From Ciborinia camelliae (Eukaryota; Ascomycota; Leotiomycetes; Helotiales; Sclerotiniaceae), in contig JANPYM010000001.1 in NCBI GenBank assembly GCA_025890175.1, positions 2,690,288 through 2,754,287 of the forward strand: a DNA stretch of 64,000 nt, given 5' to 3'. The notes beneath the pieces were generated by a model. It was given only the letters and a program-made list of their open reading frames with translations. It did not search any database and had not been told where the DNA came from. The translations under genes were made by a program, and so were the position numbers. This document shows positions 37,680 through 48,925 of this stretch, piece by piece (positions within the stretch are counted from its first letter, which is position 1; the number at the start of each line of letters is the position of its first letter).

Positions 37680-38833
37680 CATCATGAAGTTACAGTACTA
37701 CATACTACCTACCTATGCCATCGAAATATCAATTCTCACTCCACCTCCACCTCCACCTCGGGATTACTGACCGTCACTCAATATCGAAAGACATTTTCTC
37801 GTCACGCATCGATCGAATCATCATCGTCATCAGGTACATACCGACCTAGGTCCCGAGGTCCCGACCGACCTACTTATTCAGAATTTTCTACCGTGTCATC
37901 AGTCCGTGAAGAGATTTTTTTTTTAAAAAATTTCTTTCTTCGTCTGCGCTGGGCTGGGCTGGGTTCGGCTCGGATGGGAGGGGCTGGGCTGGGCTGGGGG
38001 GAGGGGCGCGCGGATCCGCAGATGGTTTTGTAGGTTAGGTAAGGTAGATACCTAGGTAAGGTAGGTAAGGTAGGTAAGGTAGGTAGATACTGACCGAATA
38101 ATCCCGTCCCGGTGCTAGCTACCTAGCTAGCTAGGTAGAATCATCGAGAGATTGATTATACATGTAGACTCCGTACTGGTTGGTCACTGCATATCCAATA
38201 ATACTTATTACTACTGTAAAAGTCAAAGTCAAAGTAAAAGTAAAAGTAAAAGTCTGTACTGGATCCATTTCTCCGCATTGAGGGTCTGGGCTCGGCGGCG
38301 ATGGATATTGATGTTGATGTTGCTGTTGTTGTTGTTTTTTTCTTTTGATGATGGGGAAGATGAGGAGGATGGTATGTATGTACTGTAGATGATATGGTAG
38401 ATGGAGATGGTAGATGGTATGGTAGATGGTAGATGCAGATATTTTGAAGTTATGTATATTATTCATGGAAATTTCTTATCGAGATTGATTATATCATGCA
38501 TAACTATCTAACTATAACTAGTATAAACCTACTGTATGTAGTCTGTATGCAACACGAACACTCTTCTACTCTCAAGCCCGTACTGAAGGTACTGACTATG
38601 AAAAGACCAAGAATTAAGAATTGAGAATAACAAATCCTATACCTCCGATTGGTCGGTCACCTGTATGTAACCTGTAACCTGTCATCACTACTACTACCTA
38701 CAATCACGAACTACCTACTATTACTGTAGTACCCACGATTGATAATTTGATATATGGATGGATCCCCACAACTTATTTTTTATAGAGTTGTAACTTAGGT
38801 ATTATTCACTTAGGTTGTTCACTTGTAAACTTG
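37639..38833. repeat. Gap-flanking duplicate, copy 1
   Basis: A CT dinucleotide run (37639-37676) followed by 1,157 bp is repeated after the Ns at 38844-40029. The only other length difference I find is a T run of ten against nine. It is best read as an unmerged contig overlap. Confidence 0.85.
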
Positions 38834-38843
38834 NNNNNNNNNN
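38834..38843. other. Assembly gap (10 N)
   Basis: Ten Ns sit between near-identical flanks. The break falls at a CT dinucleotide run, a typical place for contig ends. Confidence 0.95.
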
Positions 38844-38876
<33 letters not shown>

Positions 38877-40029
38877 CATCATGAAGTTACAGTACTACAT
38901 ACTACCTACCTATGCCATCGAAATATCAATTCTCACTCCACCTCCACCTCCACCTCGGGATTACTGACCGTCACTCAATATCGAAAGACATTTTCTCGTC
39001 ACGCATCGATCGAATCATCATCGTCATCAGGTACATACCGACCTAGGTCCCGAGGTCCCGACCGACCTACTTATTCAGAATTTTCTACCGTGTCATCAGT
39101 CCGTGAAGAGATTTTTTTTTAAAAAATTTCTTTCTTCGTCTGCGCTGGGCTGGGCTGGGTTCGGCTCGGATGGGAGGGGCTGGGCTGGGCTGGGGGGAGG
39201 GGCGCGCGGATCCGCAGATGGTTTTGTAGGTTAGGTAAGGTAGATACCTAGGTAAGGTAGGTAAGGTAGGTAAGGTAGGTAGATACTGACCGAATAATCC
39301 CGTCCCGGTGCTAGCTACCTAGCTAGCTAGGTAGAATCATCGAGAGATTGATTATACATGTAGACTCCGTACTGGTTGGTCACTGCATATCCAATAATAC
39401 TTATTACTACTGTAAAAGTCAAAGTCAAAGTAAAAGTAAAAGTAAAAGTCTGTACTGGATCCATTTCTCCGCATTGAGGGTCTGGGCTCGGCGGCGATGG
39501 ATATTGATGTTGATGTTGCTGTTGTTGTTGTTTTTTTCTTTTGATGATGGGGAAGATGAGGAGGATGGTATGTATGTACTGTAGATGATATGGTAGATGG
39601 AGATGGTAGATGGTATGGTAGATGGTAGATGCAGATATTTTGAAGTTATGTATATTATTCATGGAAATTTCTTATCGAGATTGATTATATCATGCATAAC
39701 TATCTAACTATAACTAGTATAAACCTACTGTATGTAGTCTGTATGCAACACGAACACTCTTCTACTCTCAAGCCCGTACTGAAGGTACTGACTATGAAAA
39801 GACCAAGAATTAAGAATTGAGAATAACAAATCCTATACCTCCGATTGGTCGGTCACCTGTATGTAACCTGTAACCTGTCATCACTACTACTACCTACAAT
39901 CACGAACTACCTACTATTACTGTAGTACCCACGATTGATAATTTGATATATGGATGGATCCCCACAACTTATTTTTTATAGAGTTGTAACTTAGGTATTA
40001 TTCACTTAGGTTGTTCACTTGTAAACTTG
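38844..40029. repeat. Gap-flanking duplicate, copy 2
   Basis: A shorter TC run (30 bp) and then 1,156 bp match copy 1 apart from one T. Small open frames inside it duplicate those in copy 1 and should not be annotated twice. Confidence 0.85.
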
Positions 40030-43000
40030 TTCAGCCTCATACCTACCTACACATATACATAAATATTATTTCCAAACCACCTACCTACCAACCTACCTAT
40101 CTACCTAGGTATCTAGGTATCTATCTAGATAAAAGCCCAGACTAAACCATACCATCTCTCCCTCTCAAATTCTTTACGTATCAAAATGCCCCCCCTCCCA
40201 AAAAAATTTCAACCGAAAGCGAAACTATTACATCCATACCTCCATACATCCATCCATACCTCAAGCTAGTATATTTACTAGTATTTAGTCTCGGTCGTCA
40301 CCCTCCTTGTTTAAAAACTTTTCCTTCATCATTATTGCAATCAATCAATGTTCGCTTCGATTTTGCCTTGCTCATGGATCTTTCCACCAATATCGTCTCA
40401 TCTCGTCTCGTCTCGGTGAAAAAAACTTCCTGGATATGCAGGTCGAATGATGGAATGATGGATTCACGCTTCTTGAGGTTCCTTGAGGACTCAAATTGAA
40501 CCTTACGTAAGGTTCTTGTCTTGGCTTGGAGGCTTGTTGTTATAGGTACAGTATAGGTATAGATAGGGCTGTCTGGCGGGCGGGCGGCTATTAGTACAGT
40601 ACAGTACTCACTTGCTCACTCATACCTCGAATCTCGAATCTCAAATCTCAAGGCCCGTATGGTATGGAATACCTATGGATAGATGGATGTAAAACACCAA
40701 AGTCGTGACGTGTAGTTACGTAGTTACTAGTACATATAATTTTCGCGTTGAGGATCGAGGGCCCGGTCTACAGTCTACTGTCCATAGCTAGGTAGATAGG
40801 TAGGTACATAATAATAATCCATCTCCACTTGCTGCAAGCTTGCACTTCCAGAATCCAGCCCCTGCTCTGAAAATAATCATGGTTAATTTTTCCTGATGTG
40901 ATTGATGCTGGGAGAGCTATGTATAATGAATGTACTCTTTTATTATTGCGTAAATTTTATTGAAAAAATTTTAAGATTTTGATGAGGTGAGATTAATCAC
41001 AAGTTCTAACCCCTCATAGATAGATACAGTCGAGGACAAGCAAACCTCACCTAAAAAATAAATTATTATTTAATTTAATTTTTTTTAGTGTAATATATGC
41101 AGAATGATCTAGGGAATTCAAATATGCAATAAAAAGTAAAATTCGATATATATTTGATTTAATATTTAATATACAAAGAGTTCGGGGGCGTCACGTGACG
41201 ACAGTTGAGGAATTCGGGCTATCGTCCGAACTTATACTATATCATTTCAACTTATATCATATTATTTTATTTTATTTTATATTATATATAATAAAATACT
41301 ATCATTTGAAGTGATTGGACGAAATAGGAGGCCAAATAGAAGGCTTTAAAATAAAGGTTGAAAAAAAGAAAGAGTAAAGAAAAAGAGAAAGAGTAAAGAA
41401 AGAAGGAAAAGGAAAATCATGTGATATTATTTAGTGTTTTATTTTTTTTAGAATTTGGATAATATAAAATGATATTTAGATAAAGGGAAGCTAGACGAAT
41501 CGAATGGTATAATTAGATTATATGTAAGTGGCATCGTCGAGCTGATATAGTTGATACAATAGATTAGACGGTCACGTGACGACAGTTCAGATTTTGGAAT
41601 TCTGTTTTTTGGGATTTTGAAGCTTTTCCCAATGGAATTCTAAAAATATTTTTATATCATTGAAATCAGCGTAGAATTCCACATATTTTCCATTAAAAAA
41701 AAGCAAGTTTAGAGGCAAAAATATTTTTAGGTGAGGTTTGCTTGTCCTTGACTGTAGATAGATAAATAGATAAGCTCTTTCTATCTATCTATCTATGATT
41801 TTATCTATCTCAGCTTCTCACTGACAAATATCGTGTAGATACTGTATCAAATGGATCCAATCCAATTCTTCGCTTATGTACGGGGTAACTATTGGAATGG
41901 AACTGGATGATGTGTACCGATATATTTATACCTAGGTAGGTAGGTAGGTATGTATAAGTAAGTGTAAGTGTATGTAATATGTATATGCAGCAGAAATTTT
42001 CTTCCTCTCCTCTCTCCCCGGGTCGGTGAGGTTTAAAGTTTTCGACACGGTGATTCGATCCTTCGGCATGCATCTTCTCCATCTACTCGGTATACCTCAC
42101 TTGGAAGTTGGTTGGGTCACGAGTGATGGACGGAGGACTCACGATGATTGTTTGTTGGTTTCATACCTATCCATCCATCTATACCTTACCTATGCATACC
42201 TACCTACCTACCTACCTACCTATGCATATCTGTAGACTACCTACCTACAGTCTAACTGCCAGTGCCAAAGCCAGCTTATTACAGGATTTTCAACGCGTTT
42301 GCATGCATGCATACCTACCTACATACATACATATATACATACAAACAAATAATATCCACGACTTGGATTTCCTATTCTTCGAAGTCTAGGGTTGGGGAAA
42401 TTATTATCACTCACCTTCCTTATATTTGGCGCACCTACTTCAAGCAAATCAATCTTGATCATACATGGTGAAATGAACCCAACTCAACCGCAACCTCAAC
42501 CCCGCATTTTGTGCGTGCATATCATATTAGGTAGATAGGTATCCATAGCATAACAGGTGGTGAAAATAAAGTTATGCTATTTATGTACGTATGTGCTTTG
42601 TGCACTAATTAATACTAATCCCGTTTTCAATGCTCGAATTCATATATCTGTACCTAGTAGTCAAATAGTCAGAGAGACTTGCGGCTCTTCTTTATACCTA
42701 TGGTGGAGGACTTTTTTATAGGTGCGGATTCTAGGTTTATGTAGGTAGGTACCTAGGTATCGATCGACTAGTTTTATATAATAAATCATTATATTATAGG
42801 GAGATATATGATATAATTTATCCCATTGCCTACCTAGGTAATTAATGACTTGGATGAAAACCATATTTATATGTATAAATACTGGTACGTTGACTTCTAC
42901 ACCGAGTATCAAGCACGCGGTATGAATTCGAATTTCGTGTATGTGCCTGTGTATATATGTATGTATGGATGGATGTCTTTGATCCTCTCCGCCGCATCTT

Positions 43001-44768
43001 TTTTGCCTTACAGTTAATTACCTTAGTTTAGCTACCCCGTACAGCCGGACGCAAAGCCTCAATAATGCAGCCAGCAGCGAAATGATTTTTTTTGTTTTCT
43101 CAGCCTTCTAACTTTAAGCCTTACTTTATGCCAACGGTACGTGCCGCGGTTTCACTTTCGGGTTTGGTTTTGGATCTATTTGGAGTCTATCGGCGGGTGG
43201 GAAAATTGGGTGCACGCGGCGCAAGGGAGAATGGAATGGTGAGAATGATTGGAATGATGGGGAAGCATCCTATAGGGGCTCATTTGGAGGTGGCGCCAGC
43301 TTCGATATACACCTGGGCAATACACTACAGCACAGTGTATTGATACAAATGAAATCTCACATCATGTCTGGTAACATCATCTCTCGCAATGGAAGTATCA
43401 CCGATTTCACCTCAATACATACATACACGGGACCCGAGTCTTACAACCTATCGACTTGGATTCATTATACCTACCTGTCTATATATGTATGTATTGCTGA
43501 GTTCTTTCTTTGCATCCAAGGCGTGAATCTGGTTGCATCACTATACTGTAGTACTTCCTAATTTCTAAACCTACTCCATCAACCGGGTCATCACATCATA
43601 TCAGGCCACGCCAACCACGCCAACCCTCCCCGCCTCACCTCGCCTCATCTTCCCTCCCATTATTAACATTAATCCCCTCAGATATATCCATATATCTGAG
43701 GTTGGTTATGATTTGGATAAGTCATAACCAAGTCATAACCAACCCAAGATCCAGATTCCAGACTCCTACCTACAGTACAATGATAATGCAACTCGGAAAT
43801 TTCGTCACTCTAGCGATCAATCATAGCACAGTACTGACTCTAAATGCCTTTCCAATATATATATTCCAGCCCCAAGTCTCTCCTGCATGCATTTTGCATA
43901 GGTGGTAGGTAGGTGGTAGGCATATGCATGTATGGATGTACTTCCAACACCAACACCAACACGCTTCCTTACGACTCCCACGCGTTCACGCGTCAAGTGT
44001 TTCACGGGGCCGAGAGATGAAATTACTGTAGCTCCCTTGAATTTAGAGGAAGCTGGAGTTATTTGGAATCATATTATGGGTTAGGAGATTGGTTAGTAAG
44101 ACAGAAGTTATGCTATGCTAGTTATGCGGGGTAATGCATTTTATGTTTACTTGGATTAAATGGGGATCCTGTAAGTTCCAGGGAAACACGATAGACCTGA
44201 TACCTAGGTAGGCCGAGGTGCATCTAAATCTTCAATAATATGGTGGAAGTGGAAAGTGTATTTGTAAGGTGGGTTTGGGTTTGGATATCTATCTCTCTTG
44301 ATTAGGTATCTTTCTCGTCGATATGCTAGATACCTACCAGGTAGATGTCGTTTATTGATCCTTATGAATGGTTGATTTTACAATATTCATGACGCTTCTC
44401 CTTTATTACCTAGTTCAATAAACCTATAACGTTCACGGTGGCCGAATAATTGGATAAGATCAACAGATATTACGAGGAGCTGGGGCGGGGAAACACTGGG
44501 TAGGAAAAGAGTCTATTTAATAATAGGTAGGTGGTTAGGTCATAGGTATCTGAAGACAGCCATCAAAACTTATCTTGTACATTATGTATAAAATGATATA
44601 CAGCAATCTTGAATTTTTGACATGGCAACATACCCTTTCTGGATTCTGTCTAGCACGATATGTTCATATGTAGCGGCATGGTAGAACAAGCTTTCTTCAC
44701 AAGAGCAAAATAAGAGAATGATGGCATGTCTAAAACTTTAACCTCATCACGAGCCATACATCTAGATT
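40030..44768. other. Intergenic DNA with CCTA repeats and one MITE
   Basis: Aside from the inverted-repeat element at 41027-41754, this is CCTA/TAGG-rich spacer with short frames that show no protein character. No RNA gene is recognised. Confidence 0.5.
41027..41754. mobile_element. Mariner-type MITE (728 bp)
   Basis: The ends are inverted copies of CAGTC(G/A)AGGACAAGCAAACC continuing through TCACCTAAAAA, about 31 bp with one mismatch. Each end is flanked by TA (41025-41026 and 41755-41756), the target-site duplication of Tc1/mariner elements. The inside is AT-rich with no transposase frame. It contains two copies of GTCACGTGACGACAGTT (around 41190 and 41571). This is a non-autonomous element that would depend on a transposase elsewhere in the genome. 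Confidence 0.85.
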
Positions 44769-44923
44769 CTAGATCGTTGTTTCGGCGTCTGTCTCTGCTC
44801 CTGTTTCTGTTTCTGTTACGGTGCCAGAATTCCCATGGTATGAAATCGTATGATACTCATCGTATCCCCTAGGGAATGTCCCGAGATATTCATATCGGGC
44901 GAACAAACACGCGCGAGCAATTG
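44769..44923 (-). CDS. Possible 3'-terminal exon (doubtful)
   Basis: After an AAG acceptor-like site, 51 codons run open to TAG in a frame reading ARYEYLGTFPRGYDEY and ending ETETGAETDAETTI. There is no ATG in the frame. The upstream (higher-coordinate) sequence is TAGG-repeat spacer where I could not place a matching donor exon. The Thr/Glu tail comes from an ACAGA repeat, which lowers its weight. It could be a terminal exon, a gene relic or chance. Confidence 0.18.
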
Positions 44924-47856
44924 CTTAATATGTACTTAAAAATAGCTTTGTATAAGTAAACGAAGTCTAAAACTAAAACTTATACAATCAACTATTACTA
45001 AGTAGGTACCTAGGCACAGATATATACAGTACCTACCTAAGTACCTACCTATCTAATAAAACTCAACATTGCGAAAATAACATAACCTGGACACAAAAAG
45101 CCTCATCGCGAATCTAACACGCTATGAGCGCCGGTGTGAGATGGGCACGACGTACGTAGGTAGGTGGTAGATACCTACGTACTGGGGATTATGCATTTTA
45201 ATGTTGTATCCCGAGAGCGAAATCTTGGAAGAGGATAGGATGGGACTCATTAAGAGGATGCCAAATTGCCAATAACACGGCTCGGCGTATACCAGCGTAG
45301 TGTTTTCTTGTGCGGAATCAATGCCAATGGATGGGTGTGAATGGATGGGTGGCTTTGTAAGGCTAGGTACATAGGAGGAGGGGAGGGATTGAGATTATTT
45401 GGGGTCGGGGATTACTTCTTATTGCTGTGGGAATCGGATGAGCAGTGAGCACCGAGATGGATGAGAAGGCTAGCTGTTGGTATGGTACTGAAAATGGAAG
45501 GTGTATATTTTGGATTTGCTTTTCTTTTTTGGTTTGATGAGTGGAGTCTTGAGTGAGGGTTGAAATTCGATACGACATTAAACGGAATGCTAATATGCTA
45601 TGTATGGAAATTGATGTGATGATGAAAGGCATCCCCTTTTCAGTGTCAATGCTTAATAAGTGTTCACATATGCAAAAGTGGTGGCTGTGGCTGAAAGATT
45701 TCACAAAATCCCAATTCAAATCGCTGATTGGAGAATTCCATTGATAATCCCATAATCACAGCCACAGCCACAGACCACTTTCCACTGTGTATACATTATT
45801 ATGATTACCTACATCAGGTATACCCCCATCTCCCGCTTCGCTTTCGCTATGCAAATTCATCATCCTATCACAATGGAAGGGCAGGCTATCAATACCCAGG
45901 TGCCTTGTTCAGGAGTCCAGCTGTGAGTGTGATCACACCAAAAATCCTACGACCCACTCAGATATTGATACCAATGACCATGCCATGCTACTACAGTCTA
46001 TGCCTCATATCACGCACGAAACCATTCTCTTGGTCTTGCGACACCTTTGTTCCACTGTTCCAGTAATTGCAATGATCAAATGCATAAACCCAGCCTGACG
46101 CGTGAAGGGGAAGGGAGTATATTATGGAGTGGAGAACATGGCAAATGATACGAAACTATCACCAAAAGTACGCGCTTCCTTGTGAATTTTGGAGGAGTAA
46201 TTACCGTACCTTGGTCTTGGAGCATATACGATACAATAGTCTATAGAAAACCACGGCCAAGTTGACACATCCGGCCGTGACGTTCCTCATAAGTATCAAA
46301 TATCCGACTCGCAAACATTTTTCAATTTCAATCAAACCCCCCACAGCCTTTTTGGTATTCCCGTACCTAAGCTCTAAGCTTGACTTGTCCTAGCTGCTCT
46401 GCTCTCCGTCGTAATCACACGCAGACTCGCAGTCACGTACCCTATAGCGTAGGTATTAATCTAAAACCCCATCTCTCGGAACCGGAAGATCTTCATGATG
46501 CACCCTAGACTTTCGGGCGTGCAGGTCAAACGAAATTGGAAGTCATGGAAGCTTTTGCATTTTCTTCTAGAATGATGTTTGATTTATATGTATGCGCAGG
46601 AACCGACTGAGTAAGGATGCAATGTGTGATTTGATTGATTTGATTGATTTGATTGATTTGATTGATCGATGTGTTGTCAAACATCTAATTTATCCATGCA
46701 CCCCTTTTCTATCTGTCTCGATTGAAATTGAGATTGAGGTAAGCGATGGGAATTGGAAATATTATTAGAAGGAAATTGGGATTTTCGGGGTCTATGCAAT
46801 GTCATGTGTCATATGTGGATTTTTCCTTCTTCTTATGAGACCAACAGTTGAATGGGAACTGTGCATCACTGTATGACATGATTTCAGCACCGCTCCACTT
46901 TCTGGGCTGTTCATTTCCTTGCATTTATTTTTAAATCTATCTACAGAATCATCCACTTTACAGCAATAATGTACAGAAAGGATGATGGGGTTGATCATAA
47001 TCGATCACGACAGTTTATTTTATGCATCTTTCCTTTTCTCCATTGCTCTGATCGACAGGACAGGAAAAGATTATGTGGTACAAAGGGATCGATCAATGGA
47101 ATTGTAGGTAGGTACGAAGAAGAGGGGTAGATCTCGGGTACTTGCAGGTCCTTCAGGGGCTATGGAGATTGTTTGCAAGAGATGTGGGACAGGTGGTGGG
47201 ATGGAGGCCTTATTGCAATGTATAGGCTAGAAATTGGGCAAACGCATGACTTCTTGCTTAAAGGCAAAGGTACGATACATAAATGGGATATGTAGATGCT
47301 TCGGCTCGAAAAGAGATGTAGCATTTAGATTGTTTGAAATACTTGTCATATCCGAGAGGTGCAGCACAAACCATTCTTTCGACTTGATTGCCTGCCATCT
47401 AGAAGTTTCTAGTGGGACAAACAATCTTCATTCCCGACAAGGAAAGTTTGCATCTCATTTTGAGATTTTTGGAATGGTCTCATGCATATACTGGAAATTA
47501 CTCGGTGATACAATGTTCAATAATTGGGGTCTGTCAGTTGGGCAGCTGCTTCCTGTGAAGGATTGACAGGATTTTAATTGGGATCTCAGCTGGAATGTAG
47601 TGCAGAAAACACAACAGAAAATTCTAGAGCATACCTGACATATATCATGACTTTTTCATGGATGATCAACAGCTTGATGATATGCGTATGGATTGATGAA
47701 TTTCACCATGAAAAGTTGGAGAAATTTATGAGAAGCTTCTTCATTTGATGAAGATGCGCTTAGGGATTCAAGGGGAGTTGGATGAATGTTGAGAGTAGCT
47801 GCGGCTTGAAATACACAATGAAAGAATGCCAAATGGGCAAGTTTCTTGATGCCAAC
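44924..47856. other. Intergenic DNA
   Basis: Mostly unique AT-leaning spacer with a TTTGATTGAT repeat (about 46627-46665). Short frames on both strands are no longer than chance allows. I see no RNA gene. Confidence 0.45.
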
Positions 47857-48427
47857 CTAAGTATAGGTTTGGGAATGCTTCCTCGCTTTTAGATTCTTGT
47901 GTTTGGGCACTTGCTTCAACTGCGAATTCAATAATTTAAGGCCTTGTGTCGTTTCACCAGCCCTAGATTTCAAACGAACACCTGCGTATTCCTTGATATC
48001 TCAATGTTTGTCAAGCCAATCGTTTTTATATACCTAGTTGTATCTTCACTTTCCACGTTCTGTGCTTGGCCTGATTTCACTAGTCCCGGACTCAGAAGAG
48101 TGATGATCTTTTTTGCTGCAGAAATATCCATTGCCGTAAATTTCCAAGATTTGAGTGGAATTTTATTTTGAACTTCATTTTGTTCATTGCAAAGCCGAGC
48201 CCAATTCAAGCCCTTCTGGTTGAGATGGGTTAGACAATCAATATCACAAAGATTTCATTCTATCCATCTTGACAAAGAGAAAACTCACAAAAAGAAACCC
48301 CTGAAAGAGAGCTTATGGATAGCTGTATTTGAGAAGTAGAGGGATGGAATAATTAATAAAGAAGTTTGAGATTAACCTTTCTCCGTTTGCAGAACCCGGA
48401 AAAGATGCTCGACAAAGAATCAATCAT
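47857..48427 (-). CDS. Probable small multi-exon gene, unrecognised
   Basis: Reading the minus strand, an ATG at 48427 (context CGAAATGAT) opens MIDSLSSIFSGFCKRRK to a GTTAAT donor at 48376. A 12-nt exon (48300-48289) may follow. Then comes a clear intron (GTGAGT donor at 48288, GTCTAAC branch, CCAG ending at 48216). The next exon from 48215 reads KGLNWARLCNEQNEV and IPLKSWKFTAMDISAAKK. A further short intron brings in EYAGVRLKSRAGETTQGL and ends KARKHSQTYT with TAG at 47857. The frames fit, but the microexon and the last intron have alternatives. The product is about 150 aa and basic. It is divergent from the large gene, sharing about 500 bp of promoter. Confidence 0.4.
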
Positions 48428-48925
48428 TTCGAGGGGTTTTTACGAGGTGTTTCTTCATGAATAGCCTCTGCTTGATTGAGATGGTGAAATGAAATCTTCA
48501 TTTGGTTTATGGTATAAATTGTGGTGAGTTAGCCATAGTCGTCTTGAATAATATTTTATAATATTTTTTTTTCAATCATCCAAGACTCTCAGTGAGCATC
48601 ATATACTGAGGTGCGTGCTAAAACTTGCCCTTCTGTTGCATTACCTATTGTTTTATTGAAAGGAATGTATCGGTTGTTTTCCTGAGATATTTTTCTTTCG
48701 AGAAGCTTACTTTGTCTGCAAATGGTAGCTTAGCTATCTTGCCTGAAAGAAAAACTAATAGCTTCAACAGTGAAAGCTTCACAAAGAACAACTCAAGCAA
48801 CGTTTTGATCCCATTCTCAGTAGCATCCTCAGTAATTCAAAGCTACCTTCATTCTTATCGGATTACGATCGATCAGAATCACCAAATTTGAGAAAAAAGG
48901 TGGATTATCGCAAGTATTTGTCAAG
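48428..48925. promoter_or_regulatory. Divergent promoter region
   Basis: About 500 bp separate the inferred starts of the small minus-strand gene and the large plus-strand gene. The sequence is AT-leaning, with a TATTTTATAATATTTT stretch near 48550-48566. No specific factor site is claimed. Confidence 0.35.

Larger units (their letters stand above)
36989..40030. other. Intergenic DNA around the second assembly gap
   Basis: A 141-codon ATG frame at 37040-37465 has no recognisable domain and unnatural composition; I do not accept it as a gene. From 37639 the sequence is duplicated across ten Ns. It contains GGTA arrays and GGGCTGGGCT repeats (about 37945-38005). No gene is seen. Confidence 0.5.

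Noticed and set aside
38131..39662. A pair of identical 111-codon minus-strand frames suggesting a gene duplication
   Set aside because: They lie in the two copies of the sequence flanking the ten-N gap; the duplication is very probably an assembly artefact and the frame itself has a TFTFTLTLTFT low-complexity part.
46124..46246. 40-codon ATG frame rich in W, R and Y
   Set aside because: Frames of this length arise often by chance, and there is no other evidence.
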